Below, piece by piece: positions 1 to 5,681 of a stretch of DNA of 5,681 nt; positions within the stretch are counted from its first letter, which is position 1, and every line of letters begins with the position of its first letter. A model generated the notes under the pieces. The model saw only the letters and a program-made list of their open reading frames with translations. It did no database searches and was not told the DNA's origin. The position numbers were made by a program, and so were the translations under genes. This DNA is from Pirellulales bacterium. Lineage in GTDB: Bacteria > Planctomycetota > Planctomycetia > Pirellulales > JALHLM01. The DNA lies in NCBI GenBank assembly GCA_022844585.1, contig JALHLM010000413.1:1-5681 (forward strand), written 5' to 3'.

Positions 1-1784
1 GGTTTTTCGACTGGATCGGCGGCGCTTCGCTGCAATGGGTGATGGTCGTCGGCATTTTGGCCCTGGTCGTCGTCGCGGCCTCGTTTCTGATCGGCACGAT
101 TCTGAACGGCCCTTGGCGGACCGAACGCGTGATGTACGGCGTGCTGCGCGACGCTGCCGGCGACCTGTTTCGCATCTCGCCCCGTCGCGTCGGCGCATTG
201 GCAAGGTTGGCCATTCAAGAATCGCTGAGTCGTTGGGTGCTGGTGGCGCTGGCCGTATTCGTCGTGGTGGTGATGTTTCTCTCCTGGTTCATGCGTGATC
301 GCGCAGTCACCGCCTATATCGACTACCTGATGTTCGTCACGGCGGTGCTGGTCATCGCCGTATGTTGCTTCCTGAGCGCCTTCAGTTTGCCGACCGATAT
401 CGCCCAGCGAACCATCTACACGATCGTCACCAAGCCCGTGCGTGCGAGTGAGATCATCCTGGGACGGATCATCGGTTTTGCGACCGTCGGCACCACGCTG
501 CTGGTCGTGGCCGCGCTGATCGGCTACATCTTCGCCGTCCGCGCAGTGACGCATACGCATTCGATCGATTCCGCGGCGGTGACGACGTTGACCGATCAGC
601 GCGACGGCTCCGTGATTGGCTACGAAGGCACGATTCGCGACGACAGCGGCCATTCGCACTACTTTTCGCTCGACAAGGAAGGGCACGGCACGACCTCGGT
701 CGACCGCGGCCACTACCACGAAATCACGATGCAGCCTGGCGAGGGAGAATCGCCAGCGACTTACGCCGTTACTGGCCCGCTCGGTGTGTTTCAGGCCCGC
801 GTGCCGATCATCGGTGATTTGCGCTTCACCACCCGCGACGGCGGCGAAGGGGGCGGCGTCAATGTCGGCGATGAATGGGAATATCGCAAGTTCATCGAAG
901 GCGCCACGCAGGCCAAAGCGATCTACACCTTTAGCGGCCTGCGCCCTGAATTGTTCCCGGAGGATCAATATCCTCAAGGCGTGCCGATCGAGTTGAACCT
1001 CGGTGTGTTCCGCAGCTACAAGGGCGATATCACGCGCGGCATCTTGGGCAGCCTGCAAGTCCACCGTCCGGGCAACCTGGAAGCCAAAGCGGAGGAGCAA
1101 TTCTTTACCGCCAAGGAATTCGTTTCCGACCGCAAGTACATTCCGCGCGAGTGGACCACGGCCGACGGCAAGAAAATGGACCTGTTCAAGGACATCGTTC
1201 GCGACGGACAAATCGTCGTGGAGTTGTCCTGCGAGGAACCGGCACAATACTTTGGTGTGGGTCGCAACGACGTCTACTTGCTGGCTGGCGAACAGCCGTT
1301 CCTCTGGAACTACGCCAAGGGCTGCCTGGGCATTTGGTTCCAGATGGTACTCGCTACCACGGTGGGCGTGATGTGGAGCACGATCGTCAACACAGCCGTG
1401 TCGCTCCTGTCGACGGTCGGCTGCCTGGTGTTGGGCTTCTTCACGGACATGCTGGTGAAGATCGCCACCAGCCAGAACCTCGGCGGCGGCGTGTTCGAGT
1501 CGATGATCCGCATCGCCAAGCAGGACAATCTGACGCAACAGTTGGACGCCACGGTCAGCACGGACGTCGTCAAGACGGTCGACAGCGTGGCGAACAAGTT
1601 TCTGCGAGTTGTTTCCTACATCCTGCCGGACTTTTCTCAATTCTATAACGTCAGCGCCGTAGCCAACGGCTACGACATCGGCGGCGATGCGATGTTGATG
1701 CAGTTGACGGCCGCCCTGGCTTACTTCGTGCCGATCGCCGTCGCCGGATACTTCTTCCTGAAATTGCGTGAGTTGGCGAAATGA
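1..1784 (+). CDS. ABC-2 type (NosY-like) transporter permease, 5' end missing
   Basis: Membrane permease of an ABC exporter; the substrate cannot be read from sequence. The frame is open to the left edge (first full codon 3-5), so the start is outside; the GTG at 39 sits just before a membrane helix and is probably internal. Counting the codon at 3 as residue 1, 593 residues are visible. Membrane segments lie at about 13-34, 78-97, 108-130, 157-180, 441-462, 463-486 and 569-587. The loop between segments three and four carries IYTIVTKPVRASEIILG (138-154), the cytoplasmic coupling-type motif typical of NosY/ABC2_membrane permeases. Basic residues in the first loop and the C-terminal KLRELAK place those parts inside, so the long insert (about 181-440) should be extracytoplasmic. 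That insert holds a histidine-rich stretch (His codons at 552, 558, 651, 657, 684, 711, 717). No ATPase domain is present; the partner ATPase is presumably upstream. The 3' end overlaps the next gene by ATGA. Family call is firm, function is not. Confidence 0.85.
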   Translation, partial: FFDWIGGASLQWVMVVGILALVVVAASFLIGTILNGPWRTERVMYGVLRDAAGDLFRISPRRVGALARLAIQESLSRWVLVALAVFVVVVMFLSWFMRDRAVTAYIDYLMFVTAVLVIAVCCFLSAFSLPTDIAQRTIYTIVTKPVRASEIILGRIIGFATVGTTLLVVAALIGYIFAVRAVTHTHSIDSAAVTTLTDQRDGSVIGYEGTIRDDSGHSHYFSLDKEGHGTTSVDRGHYHEITMQPGEGESPATYAVTGPLGVFQARVPIIGDLRFTTRDGGEGGGVNVGDEWEYRKFIEGATQAKAIYTFSGLRPELFPEDQYPQGVPIELNLGVFRSYKGDITRGILGSLQVHRPGNLEAKAEEQFFTAKEFVSDRKYIPREWTTADGKKMDLFKDIVRDGQIVVELSCEEPAQYFGVGRNDVYLLAGEQPFLWNYAKGCLGIWFQMVLATTVGVMWSTIVNTAVSLLSTVGCLVLGFFTDMLVKIATSQNLGGGVFESMIRIAKQDNLTQQLDATVSTDVVKTVDSVANKFLRVVSYILPDFSQFYNVSAVANGYDIGGDAMLMQLTAALAYFVPIAVAGYFFLKLRELAK

Positions 1785-3322
1785 ATCCTCGTACCGCGTT
1801 TTTTCGCAAAGTCACCTACCTGGGCCTGATCGTGCTCTTGTTGGTGCCGCTCTCGCTGATCGGCATGCCGGCCAAGAAATCGGACGGCAGCGGCGGCGGC
1901 GTGCTCGCCGAGTTGCGCAAGGATAATGACATCAGCGAAGCCAGCCTGGGCGAGATCGATCCCACGGCCGAAAGTGTCAAGCTAGTGATGTTCGGCCTCC
2001 GCGCGCCGGCGATCACCATGCTCTACCACCGCAAACAGGAACAAGAGAAGCGCAAACAGTGGGACGACCAACGCGTCACGCTGGAAGAACTCTCCAAACT
2101 GCAACCACACTTCACCGGCGTCTGGCGCCACCAGGCCTGGAACCTCTCGTACAACATTTCGGCCGAATGGGACGACTTCAAGCAACGCTATCGCTGCGTG
2201 AAGGAAGGCATTGAATTCCTGCACGAAGGAACGACCAAAAATCGCCGCGAAGCCCGGATGATCTGGGACATGGGCTGGTTCACTAGCCAGAAGCTGGGCC
2301 GCGCCGACGAACATCGCGAATTCCGCAAGCTCTTCGCCGACCGCAACGACGATTTGTTCGATTTCCTCGACGCCCGCATTCCGGATGACAAGGCCCGCGG
2401 CGTTCACCGCGGCAGGCGTGACAACTGGTTGATGGGCAAAAGTTGGTACGTGGCTGGCGCCGACATGATCGACCAGGGCACGGCCGATCTGATCGGCATG
2501 GCCGACTTCCAATACTTCTCCAGCGCGCCCATGGCGCAGCACAACTACGCCGAAGCGCTCGAAGTCGACGGCACCTTTGGCCAGGCCGCGAAATCCGCCT
2601 GGGAAGACGGCAGCCGCGAATGGACCGAGTACGGCAATCGCCCGCTGGTTTCGGAGGTGGATCTCAATGTCCGGCTGAATGACTGGGAACCGCGAATGGC
2701 CGTGTTCAAGGAACTCGTGACGTCGCTCGACGAGTTGAAGCCGGGCCTGAGGAAAGAGTTGGAAGAAGAAAAGAAACGGAAGCTCTCTCCGGAAACGCAG
2801 GAGGCAATGAATACTCCCGACGAGCAGAAGACTGAGGAGCAAATTCAGTTGGCTTATAGCGCCATCAGCGATGTCTTCGTGAATTTTGACGAAATCCCGC
2901 CGCGGCTGCCGGCCGACAAGCTCGCGGAAGGCAAGAAGATCGGCGAGAAGATCGCGACGCTGCAGCGCGAAATCATGGGAATCGAGTATTTCCGCGGAGT
3001 CATCAACTTCGAGTACTGGCGCGAGCGCGGACAACTTGAGATCCGCGACGACACGATCGAAGCCCGCCGCCTGGCATATGCCGCGGATCAGGCCGTCGAG
3101 CAAGGCAACTTGGAACAGGCCAAGGAATACTACGCCGGCTCGCTGGCGCAATGGAAGACGGCGTTCGCAGCCCATCCCAGAATGGCCGAGGACGGCACGG
3201 TGGGCGACGAGGTGGCGCAGATGATCCGGCGCTATCAAGCCGGTGTACTGGATAAGCTCAACGAGGAACTGCCCCAGGATCCGCTCTATACGAATTTACT
3301 CGAACGCTTCGTTGAGGACTAA
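1781..3322 (+). CDS. Membrane-anchored TPR-like protein of unknown function, permease partner
   Basis: A 513-residue protein I cannot assign to a named function. It begins with a basic stretch (RTAFFRK) and a hydrophobic segment (about 11-28), a signal anchor or uncleaved signal peptide; there is no lipobox cysteine. The rest is soluble, charged and helical, probably on the outer face of the membrane. TPR-like helical pairs are suggested at about 101-185 (LQPHFTGVWRHQAWNLSYNI and following), 253-285 (NYAEALEVDGTFGQAAKSAW and following) and most clearly 427-466 (a YAADQAVEQGNLEQAKEYY core). A charged stretch at about 318-355 could be a coiled-coil linker. The ATG overlaps the permease stop as ATGA, so the start is fixed by translational coupling; no clear Shine-Dalgarno is visible. 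The overlap implies shared expression and probably a shared membrane complex (inference). A long antisense frame opposite this gene is a shadow. The gene is real; the role is open. Confidence 0.85.
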   Translation: MNPRTAFFRKVTYLGLIVLLLVPLSLIGMPAKKSDGSGGGVLAELRKDNDISEASLGEIDPTAESVKLVMFGLRAPAITMLYHRKQEQEKRKQWDDQRVTLEELSKLQPHFTGVWRHQAWNLSYNISAEWDDFKQRYRCVKEGIEFLHEGTTKNRREARMIWDMGWFTSQKLGRADEHREFRKLFADRNDDLFDFLDARIPDDKARGVHRGRRDNWLMGKSWYVAGADMIDQGTADLIGMADFQYFSSAPMAQHNYAEALEVDGTFGQAAKSAWEDGSREWTEYGNRPLVSEVDLNVRLNDWEPRMAVFKELVTSLDELKPGLRKELEEEKKRKLSPETQEAMNTPDEQKTEEQIQLAYSAISDVFVNFDEIPPRLPADKLAEGKKIGEKIATLQREIMGIEYFRGVINFEYWRERGQLEIRDDTIEARRLAYAADQAVEQGNLEQAKEYYAGSLAQWKTAFAAHPRMAEDGTVGDEVAQMIRRYQAGVLDKLNEELPQDPLYTNLLERFVED

Positions 3323-3325
3323 GTT

Positions 3326-3361
3326 AGGGCGCGATCCAGCTAACAACACTATCGCGCCTTT
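3326..3361 (+). terminator. Rho-independent-type terminator after the permease/TPR unit
   Basis: Four bases after the stop codon, GGCGCGAT (3328-3335) pairs perfectly with ATCGCGCC (3351-3358). A G-U and an A-T pair (3327/3359, 3326/3360) can extend the stem. The loop is 15 bases and only a three-T run (3359-3361) follows, so termination may be moderate. The position, between the end of the two-gene unit and ribD 28 bases downstream, fits a terminator. It could instead be a leader hairpin for ribD if transcription reads through. Confidence 0.55.
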
Positions 3362-3389
3362 CGGAATTCTGACCTCGACACTTCCCACC

Positions 3390-4499
3390 ATGGATCAGCT
3401 TGCCATCGATCGCTGGCACATGGCGCGGGCGTTGGAACTTGCCAGGCGAGGTCAGGGCGCCGTCGAGCCGAATCCCATGGTCGGCTGCATTGTAGCGCGC
3501 GGCGCGGAGCTGCTCGGCGAAGGTTGGCATCGCCGCTACGGCGGACCACATGCCGAGATCGAGGCGCTCGCACTCGCCCGTGAGCGTGCCCGCGGCGCGA
3601 CGCTTTACGTCACGCTCGAGCCGTGTTGCCATCAAGGCAAGACCCCGCCTTGCTCGGACGCCATTCTGAAATCCGGCGTGCGCCGCGTCGTCGCCGCGAT
3701 GCGCGATCCGTTCCCCGCTGTCGATGGCGGCGGATTCGCACAGCTGCAGGCCTCCGGCGTGGAGGTCGTATCCGGCGTGCTGGAAGCCGAGGCGATCGCG
3801 CTGAACGAGCCCTATCTGACGCTTCTCCAAACGGGTATGCCCTGGGTCATCGCCAAATGGGCGATGACGCTCGACGGAAAGATCGCCACGGCGCAAGGTG
3901 ACAGCCGTTGGATTTCCAACGAGCGCTCCCGCGTCATCGTGCATGAGCTTCGCGGTCGCATGGACGCGATTATCGTTGGCCGCGGCACCGTGGAACATGA
4001 CGATCCGCTCCTCACAGCACGCCCCGAAGGCCCGCGCCGCGCGACACGTGTGGTACTGGATTCGCTAGCAAGAATCGCCGTCTCATCGCAACTCGTGCGG
4101 ACCGCTCGCGACTGGCCGGTACTCATTGCCGTGAGCGCAGCCGCGCCCGAGGAACGCTGCGAGGCATTGCGCCAGCTTGGATGCGAGGTATTCGTATGTG
4201 CGGGTGAAACGTACGCCGACCGTTTCCGCGCACTGTTATCCGAAATGGGCCGACGCCGTTGGACGAACGTCGTACTCGAAGGCGGCGGCAAACTACTCGG
4301 CGAAGCGTTCGATCAGCGGCTCATCAATGAGGCTCACGTTTTCATCGCGCCCAAACTCTCCGGCGGTGCCGGTGCATCGTCTCCCATCGGCGGCCAGGGC
4401 GTCACGAACATGTCGCAAGCGTTACCACTGCGCGACGCGACATGGAGAGAAGTAAACGGCGATCTCTATCTATCAGGCCGCTTGCCACGCGACGACTAA
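3390..4499 (+). CDS. ribD: Bifunctional riboflavin biosynthesis protein RibD (deaminase/reductase)
   Basis: RibD carries out two successive cytoplasmic steps of riboflavin synthesis: deamination of 2,5-diamino-6-ribosylamino-4(3H)-pyrimidinone 5'-phosphate, then NADPH-dependent reduction of the ribosyl side chain. The 369-residue length is normal (E. coli about 367). The N-terminal deaminase (about 1-145) shows NPMVG (28-32), the HAE motif with zinc ligand His54 and catalytic Glu56, and PCCHQGKTPPC (78-88) with ligands Cys79 and Cys88; Lys84 replaces the usual Arg of GRTPPC. The reductase (about 151-366) shows AMTLDGKIA (158-166), DSRWIS (171-176), the DDPLLTAR segment (204-211), LEGGG (296-300) and IAPKLSGG (319-326). 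The frame stays open upstream to 3243, but that part overlaps the previous gene and is not RibD-like; ATG 3390 puts the family's MARAL helix about ten residues in. No Shine-Dalgarno is evident at 3390 or at the next ATG (3420). No other rib gene or FMN riboswitch is visible nearby. Confidence 0.97.
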   Translation: MDQLAIDRWHMARALELARRGQGAVEPNPMVGCIVARGAELLGEGWHRRYGGPHAEIEALALARERARGATLYVTLEPCCHQGKTPPCSDAILKSGVRRVVAAMRDPFPAVDGGGFAQLQASGVEVVSGVLEAEAIALNEPYLTLLQTGMPWVIAKWAMTLDGKIATAQGDSRWISNERSRVIVHELRGRMDAIIVGRGTVEHDDPLLTARPEGPRRATRVVLDSLARIAVSSQLVRTARDWPVLIAVSAAAPEERCEALRQLGCEVFVCAGETYADRFRALLSEMGRRRWTNVVLEGGGKLLGEAFDQRLINEAHVFIAPKLSGGAGASSPIGGQGVTNMSQALPLRDATWREVNGDLYLSGRLPRDD

Positions 4500-4504
4500 C
4501 GCGA

Positions 4505-4645
4505 AGGATTCACCACGGAGGCACGGAGACACTGAGAGGAGAGGAGGATAAAGTGTTCTGTGTCCATGAGGACAAGCACAGTCTCGAAGTATCCGTTTTC
4601 ACTCATCACTCCCTTTCGCCTCTCCGTGCCTCCGTGGTGAATCCT
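4505..4645. repeat. Inverted-repeat element with 25-bp perfect arms between convergent genes
   Basis: The left arm (4505-4529, containing CACCACGGAGGCACGGAG) is the exact reverse complement of the right arm (4621-4645). The arms enclose 91 bases. The inner flanks (about 4532-4556 and 4600-4620) are also partly complementary, so the element is a long imperfect palindrome, with a small TGTCC/GGACA hairpin near its centre (4561-4574). I recognise the arm wording as a type common in planctomycete and related genomes as dispersed intergenic repeats; copy number here cannot be judged. No flanking target duplication is obvious and there is no transposase, so a non-autonomous MITE- or REP-like element is likely. 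It begins five bases after the ribD stop and overlaps the last 40 bases of the HisA-related gene, stop codon included. In RNA from either strand it would fold into a strong hairpin and could serve as a two-way terminator. Confidence 0.88.
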
Positions 4646-5370
4646 CGGAACAAACTCACGCGCCCGTCGTGCAGGGCCGAAGCGACGAGGACGTAGTCGC
4701 AGCCTGCCGCCGCGAATTGCTTCAAGTCCTCGGCATCTCGTACGCCGCCGCCGGAGATGATTTCGAGTTTTGGCCAGGCGGCGCGCAATTGTTCGCAGAG
4801 CCCAATGGTGGCCGGACCGCCGTAGCCGCCCACCGCCGCGAGGTCCAGCACGATCATGCCCGCCACGCCGGCTTCGATCACACGATGCGCGATCACTTCG
4901 GCGGAAAGCTCAGGCCACACGCCAGGCTGCGTGATCGGTTTGCCGTGTTTTAGATCGAGACTGAAGACCAAGCGATCGGTGCCGATCATCGGATGCATCC
5001 CCTCCAGTTCGTCGACCGACTCCAGCGATTCCAACCCGACGATGATCCGCTGCAACTTAGTTCCCGCGTCCTCGAACGACGCCAGCGCTGCGGCCGCCGC
5101 CTGATTGCGACAGCCAGCGTCGACCCAGATGCGGAGACCGATATCGATCAACTCGCGGTACGTGCCCCAACTTGGCTCTGCGCCGGCGATAGCGTCCAAG
5201 TCGGCCACGTAGCAATCGGTCGCGCCGTGTTCGAACAAGGCCCGGCCGATCGACGCGGGTCGCGCATCCGGCGCGAGTTGCGACACGATCGGTTGGTACG
5301 ATTCTCGCCGCCCCGCGACGCCGCGGACGACCTGGCCGCGCATTAAGTCGATGACCGGCAGAATCCGCAT
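4606..5370 (-). CDS. HisA/HisF-related TIM-barrel protein (non-canonical HisA paralogue)
   Basis: A 254-residue (beta/alpha)8-barrel of the HisA/HisF superfamily, resembling the 'proFAR isomerase-related' group (COG1411/TIGR00734 type) more than true HisA. Seen: the opening LPVIDL with Asp8 in the HisA catalytic position, RESYQPI (22-28), YVADLDAI (54-61), SLDLKHGKP (137-145) with the second Asp at 139, ISGGGVRD (205-212) and the phosphate loop VASALHDGR (229-237). By eye, the canonical first-half GGGIR phosphate loop is replaced by DAGCR (84-88), and the HisA strand with its catalytic Thr (TDISRDG type) is replaced by VLDLAAVGG (174-182). Proline-histidine isomerase activity is therefore doubtful. 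Relatives occur in archaea and, as I recall without certainty, in bacteria using methanopterin-linked C1 transfer. Residues 242-254 are encoded by the inverted repeat and look like an acquired tail. The ATG at 5370 fits the family N-terminus; no clear Shine-Dalgarno is visible. No his genes adjoin it. Confidence 0.9.
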   Translation of the reverse strand: MRILPVIDLMRGQVVRGVAGRRESYQPIVSQLAPDARPASIGRALFEHGATDCYVADLDAIAGAEPSWGTYRELIDIGLRIWVDAGCRNQAAAAALASFEDAGTKLQRIIVGLESLESVDELEGMHPMIGTDRLVFSLDLKHGKPITQPGVWPELSAEVIAHRVIEAGVAGMIVLDLAAVGGYGGPATIGLCEQLRAAWPKLEIISGGGVRDAEDLKQFAAAGCDYVLVASALHDGRVSLFRGFTTEARRGERE

Positions 5371-5374
5371 AGCG

Positions 5375-5387
5375 TGTGACGTTCACA
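5375..5387. promoter_or_regulatory. Short palindrome TGTGA-N3-TCACA, possible operator
   Basis: TGTGA (5375-5379) and TCACA (5383-5387) form a perfect 5-3-5 dyad in the divergent intergenic region. It lies five bases upstream of the HisA-related start codon and twelve bases from the putative -35 box of the rightward gene, a place where a regulator could affect both. The half-sites match CRP/FNR-type words but the three-base gap does not match the usual six, so no regulator is assigned. A chance occurrence is quite possible. Confidence 0.25.
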
Positions 5388-5398
5388 TCCAACTTGGT

Positions 5399-5427
5399 TT
5401 GACATCTCCGCTTCGAGCACTCAAGAT
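5399..5427 (+). promoter_or_regulatory. Candidate sigma-70 promoter for the cardiolipin synthase-like gene
   Basis: A perfect TTGACA (5399-5404) is followed at 17 bases by CAAGAT (5422-5427), which keeps the important A2, A5 and T6 of TATAAT but matches only three of six positions. Transcription would start near 5434, leaving a leader of about 47 bases before the GTG at 5481. Spacing and placement in a divergent intergenic region support it; the weak -10 and unknown promoter rules of the host limit confidence. Confidence 0.38.
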
Positions 5428-5480
5428 GGCACTGCGTGGCATGGTCGGGCAAGGAGTCCTTCGGCGGAACCAGGTCGCTT

Positions 5481-5681
5481 GTGTGGTACGAACCGTTTCG
5501 CGATTTCGCTTCCTGGCTGTTCGTCGTTGACGTCCTCATCATCCTGGGAGCGATTCCCTGGATTCTCTCGCTGAAGCGCGACACGGTCGCCGCGCTGGCC
5601 TGGTCGTTGATCGTGATTCTGCTGCCGATCTTCGGCTTCTTGCTGTTCTTGATCTTCGGCTACACGCACGTCTACCGCCCG
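5481..5681 (+). CDS. Cardiolipin synthase-like protein, N-terminal PLDc_N domain, 3' end missing
   Basis: The first 67 codons of a membrane protein, cut by the right edge. Two membrane segments are visible, about residues 10-29 (FASWLFVVDVLIILGAIPWI) and 38-59. They are joined by a basic SLKRD turn, followed by AALAWSLIVILLPIFGFLLF and then a FGYTHVYRP end. This is the PLDc_N pattern: in E. coli ClsA the second helix has a very similar AW...LP..G...Y..G layout ahead of the phospholipase D domains. Cardiolipin synthase condenses phospholipids at the inner membrane to make cardiolipin. The HKD catalytic motifs would lie outside, so another PLDc_N membrane protein remains possible. The frame is open back to 5403. 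GTG 5481 is chosen because it sits just before the first helix and has a weak AGGT five bases upstream; an in-frame GTG at 5436 is the alternative. An AAGGAG at 5451-5456 is too far (24 bases) from 5481. Confidence 0.72.
   Translation, partial: MWYEPFRDFASWLFVVDVLIILGAIPWILSLKRDTVAALAWSLIVILLPIFGFLLFLIFGYTHVYRP

Noticed and set aside
35..298. Small arginine-rich plus-strand frame inside the permease
   Set aside because: Composition is that of a shifted frame in high-GC coding DNA, and the overlapping permease frame has clear membrane helices.
1982..3238. Long (418-codon) antisense open frame opposite the TPR-like gene
   Set aside because: It lies wholly over a gene fixed by ATGA coupling, signal anchor and TPR-like pattern. 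Its translation has no recognisable domain, and long antisense frames are common at this GC content.
3243..3389. Extended N-terminus of RibD from the upstream ATG at 3243
   Set aside because: The extra 49 residues overlap the preceding coding sequence in another frame and cross the terminator hairpin; they do not resemble RibD, which normally begins shortly before the MARAL helix.
3324..3998. Antisense open frame over the first half of ribD
   Set aside because: Sense strand encodes an intact RibD deaminase with zinc motifs; the antisense product is a GC-driven shadow with no recognisable motif.
4442..4696. 84-codon plus-strand open frame across the inverted repeat
   Set aside because: It overlaps the ribD end and the HisA-like gene and translates both repeat arms (HHGGTE-type peptide), a typical spurious product of this repeat family.
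5375..5387. CRP-type binding site reading of the palindrome
   Set aside because: CRP/FNR-type sites have about six bases (CRP) or four (FNR TTGAT-N4-ATCAA) between half-sites; the three-base gap does not fit, so only a generic dyad is reported.
5057..5669. Two minus-strand open frames covering the region right of the HisA-like start
   Set aside because: One is out of frame over the HisA-related gene; the other is a charged, low-complexity reverse reading of the membrane-helix codons of the cls-like gene. Neither shows a domain.

Overview
The window is about 60% GC and densely coding. It looks like a chromosomal segment from a planctomycete, probably Pirellulales-like. This rests on three things: a long ABC-2 type permease with a big extracytoplasmic insert followed by a TPR-like partner, a HisA-related TIM-barrel paralogue, and an intergenic inverted repeat of the 'CCACGGAGGCACGGAGA' kind that I associate with planctomycete and similar genomes. 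The taxonomic call is inference; no rRNA or other phylogenetic marker is present.

Layout. (1) Positions 1-3322 hold two co-directional genes joined by an ATGA overlap: the 3' part of an ABC-2/NosY-like permease, whose true start lies left of the window, and a 513-residue membrane-anchored TPR-like protein of unknown function. A hairpin with a short T run (3326-3361) follows and probably ends this unit. (2) Positions 3390-4499 hold ribD, the bifunctional deaminase/reductase of riboflavin synthesis, with both domains and all zinc-site motifs intact. (3) Positions 4505-4645 hold an inverted-repeat element with two perfect 25-bp arms. It lies between convergent genes and runs into the end of the next gene. 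(4) Positions 5370-4606 (minus) encode a HisA/HisF-family TIM barrel that departs from true HisA at key sites and whose last 13 residues are encoded by the repeat. (5) A divergent intergenic region (5371-5480) carries a perfect TTGACA -35-like box and a short palindrome. (6) From 5481 to the right edge runs the start of a membrane protein with the N-terminal domain of cardiolipin synthases (PLDc_N). It uses a GTG start and is cut by the window end.

How the genes relate. The permease and TPR-like protein are very likely co-transcribed and may act together at the membrane, with the ATPase presumably upstream and out of view. ribD, the HisA-related gene and the cardiolipin synthase-like gene appear to be independent units; ribD and the HisA-like gene converge on the repeat, which could act as a two-way transcription stop. 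I see no CRISPR, phage, transposase, tRNA or rRNA. No stretch above 300 bases lacks a gene. The most unusual points are the repeat-encoded protein tail, the non-canonical HisA relative, and the histidine-rich motif in the permease insert.
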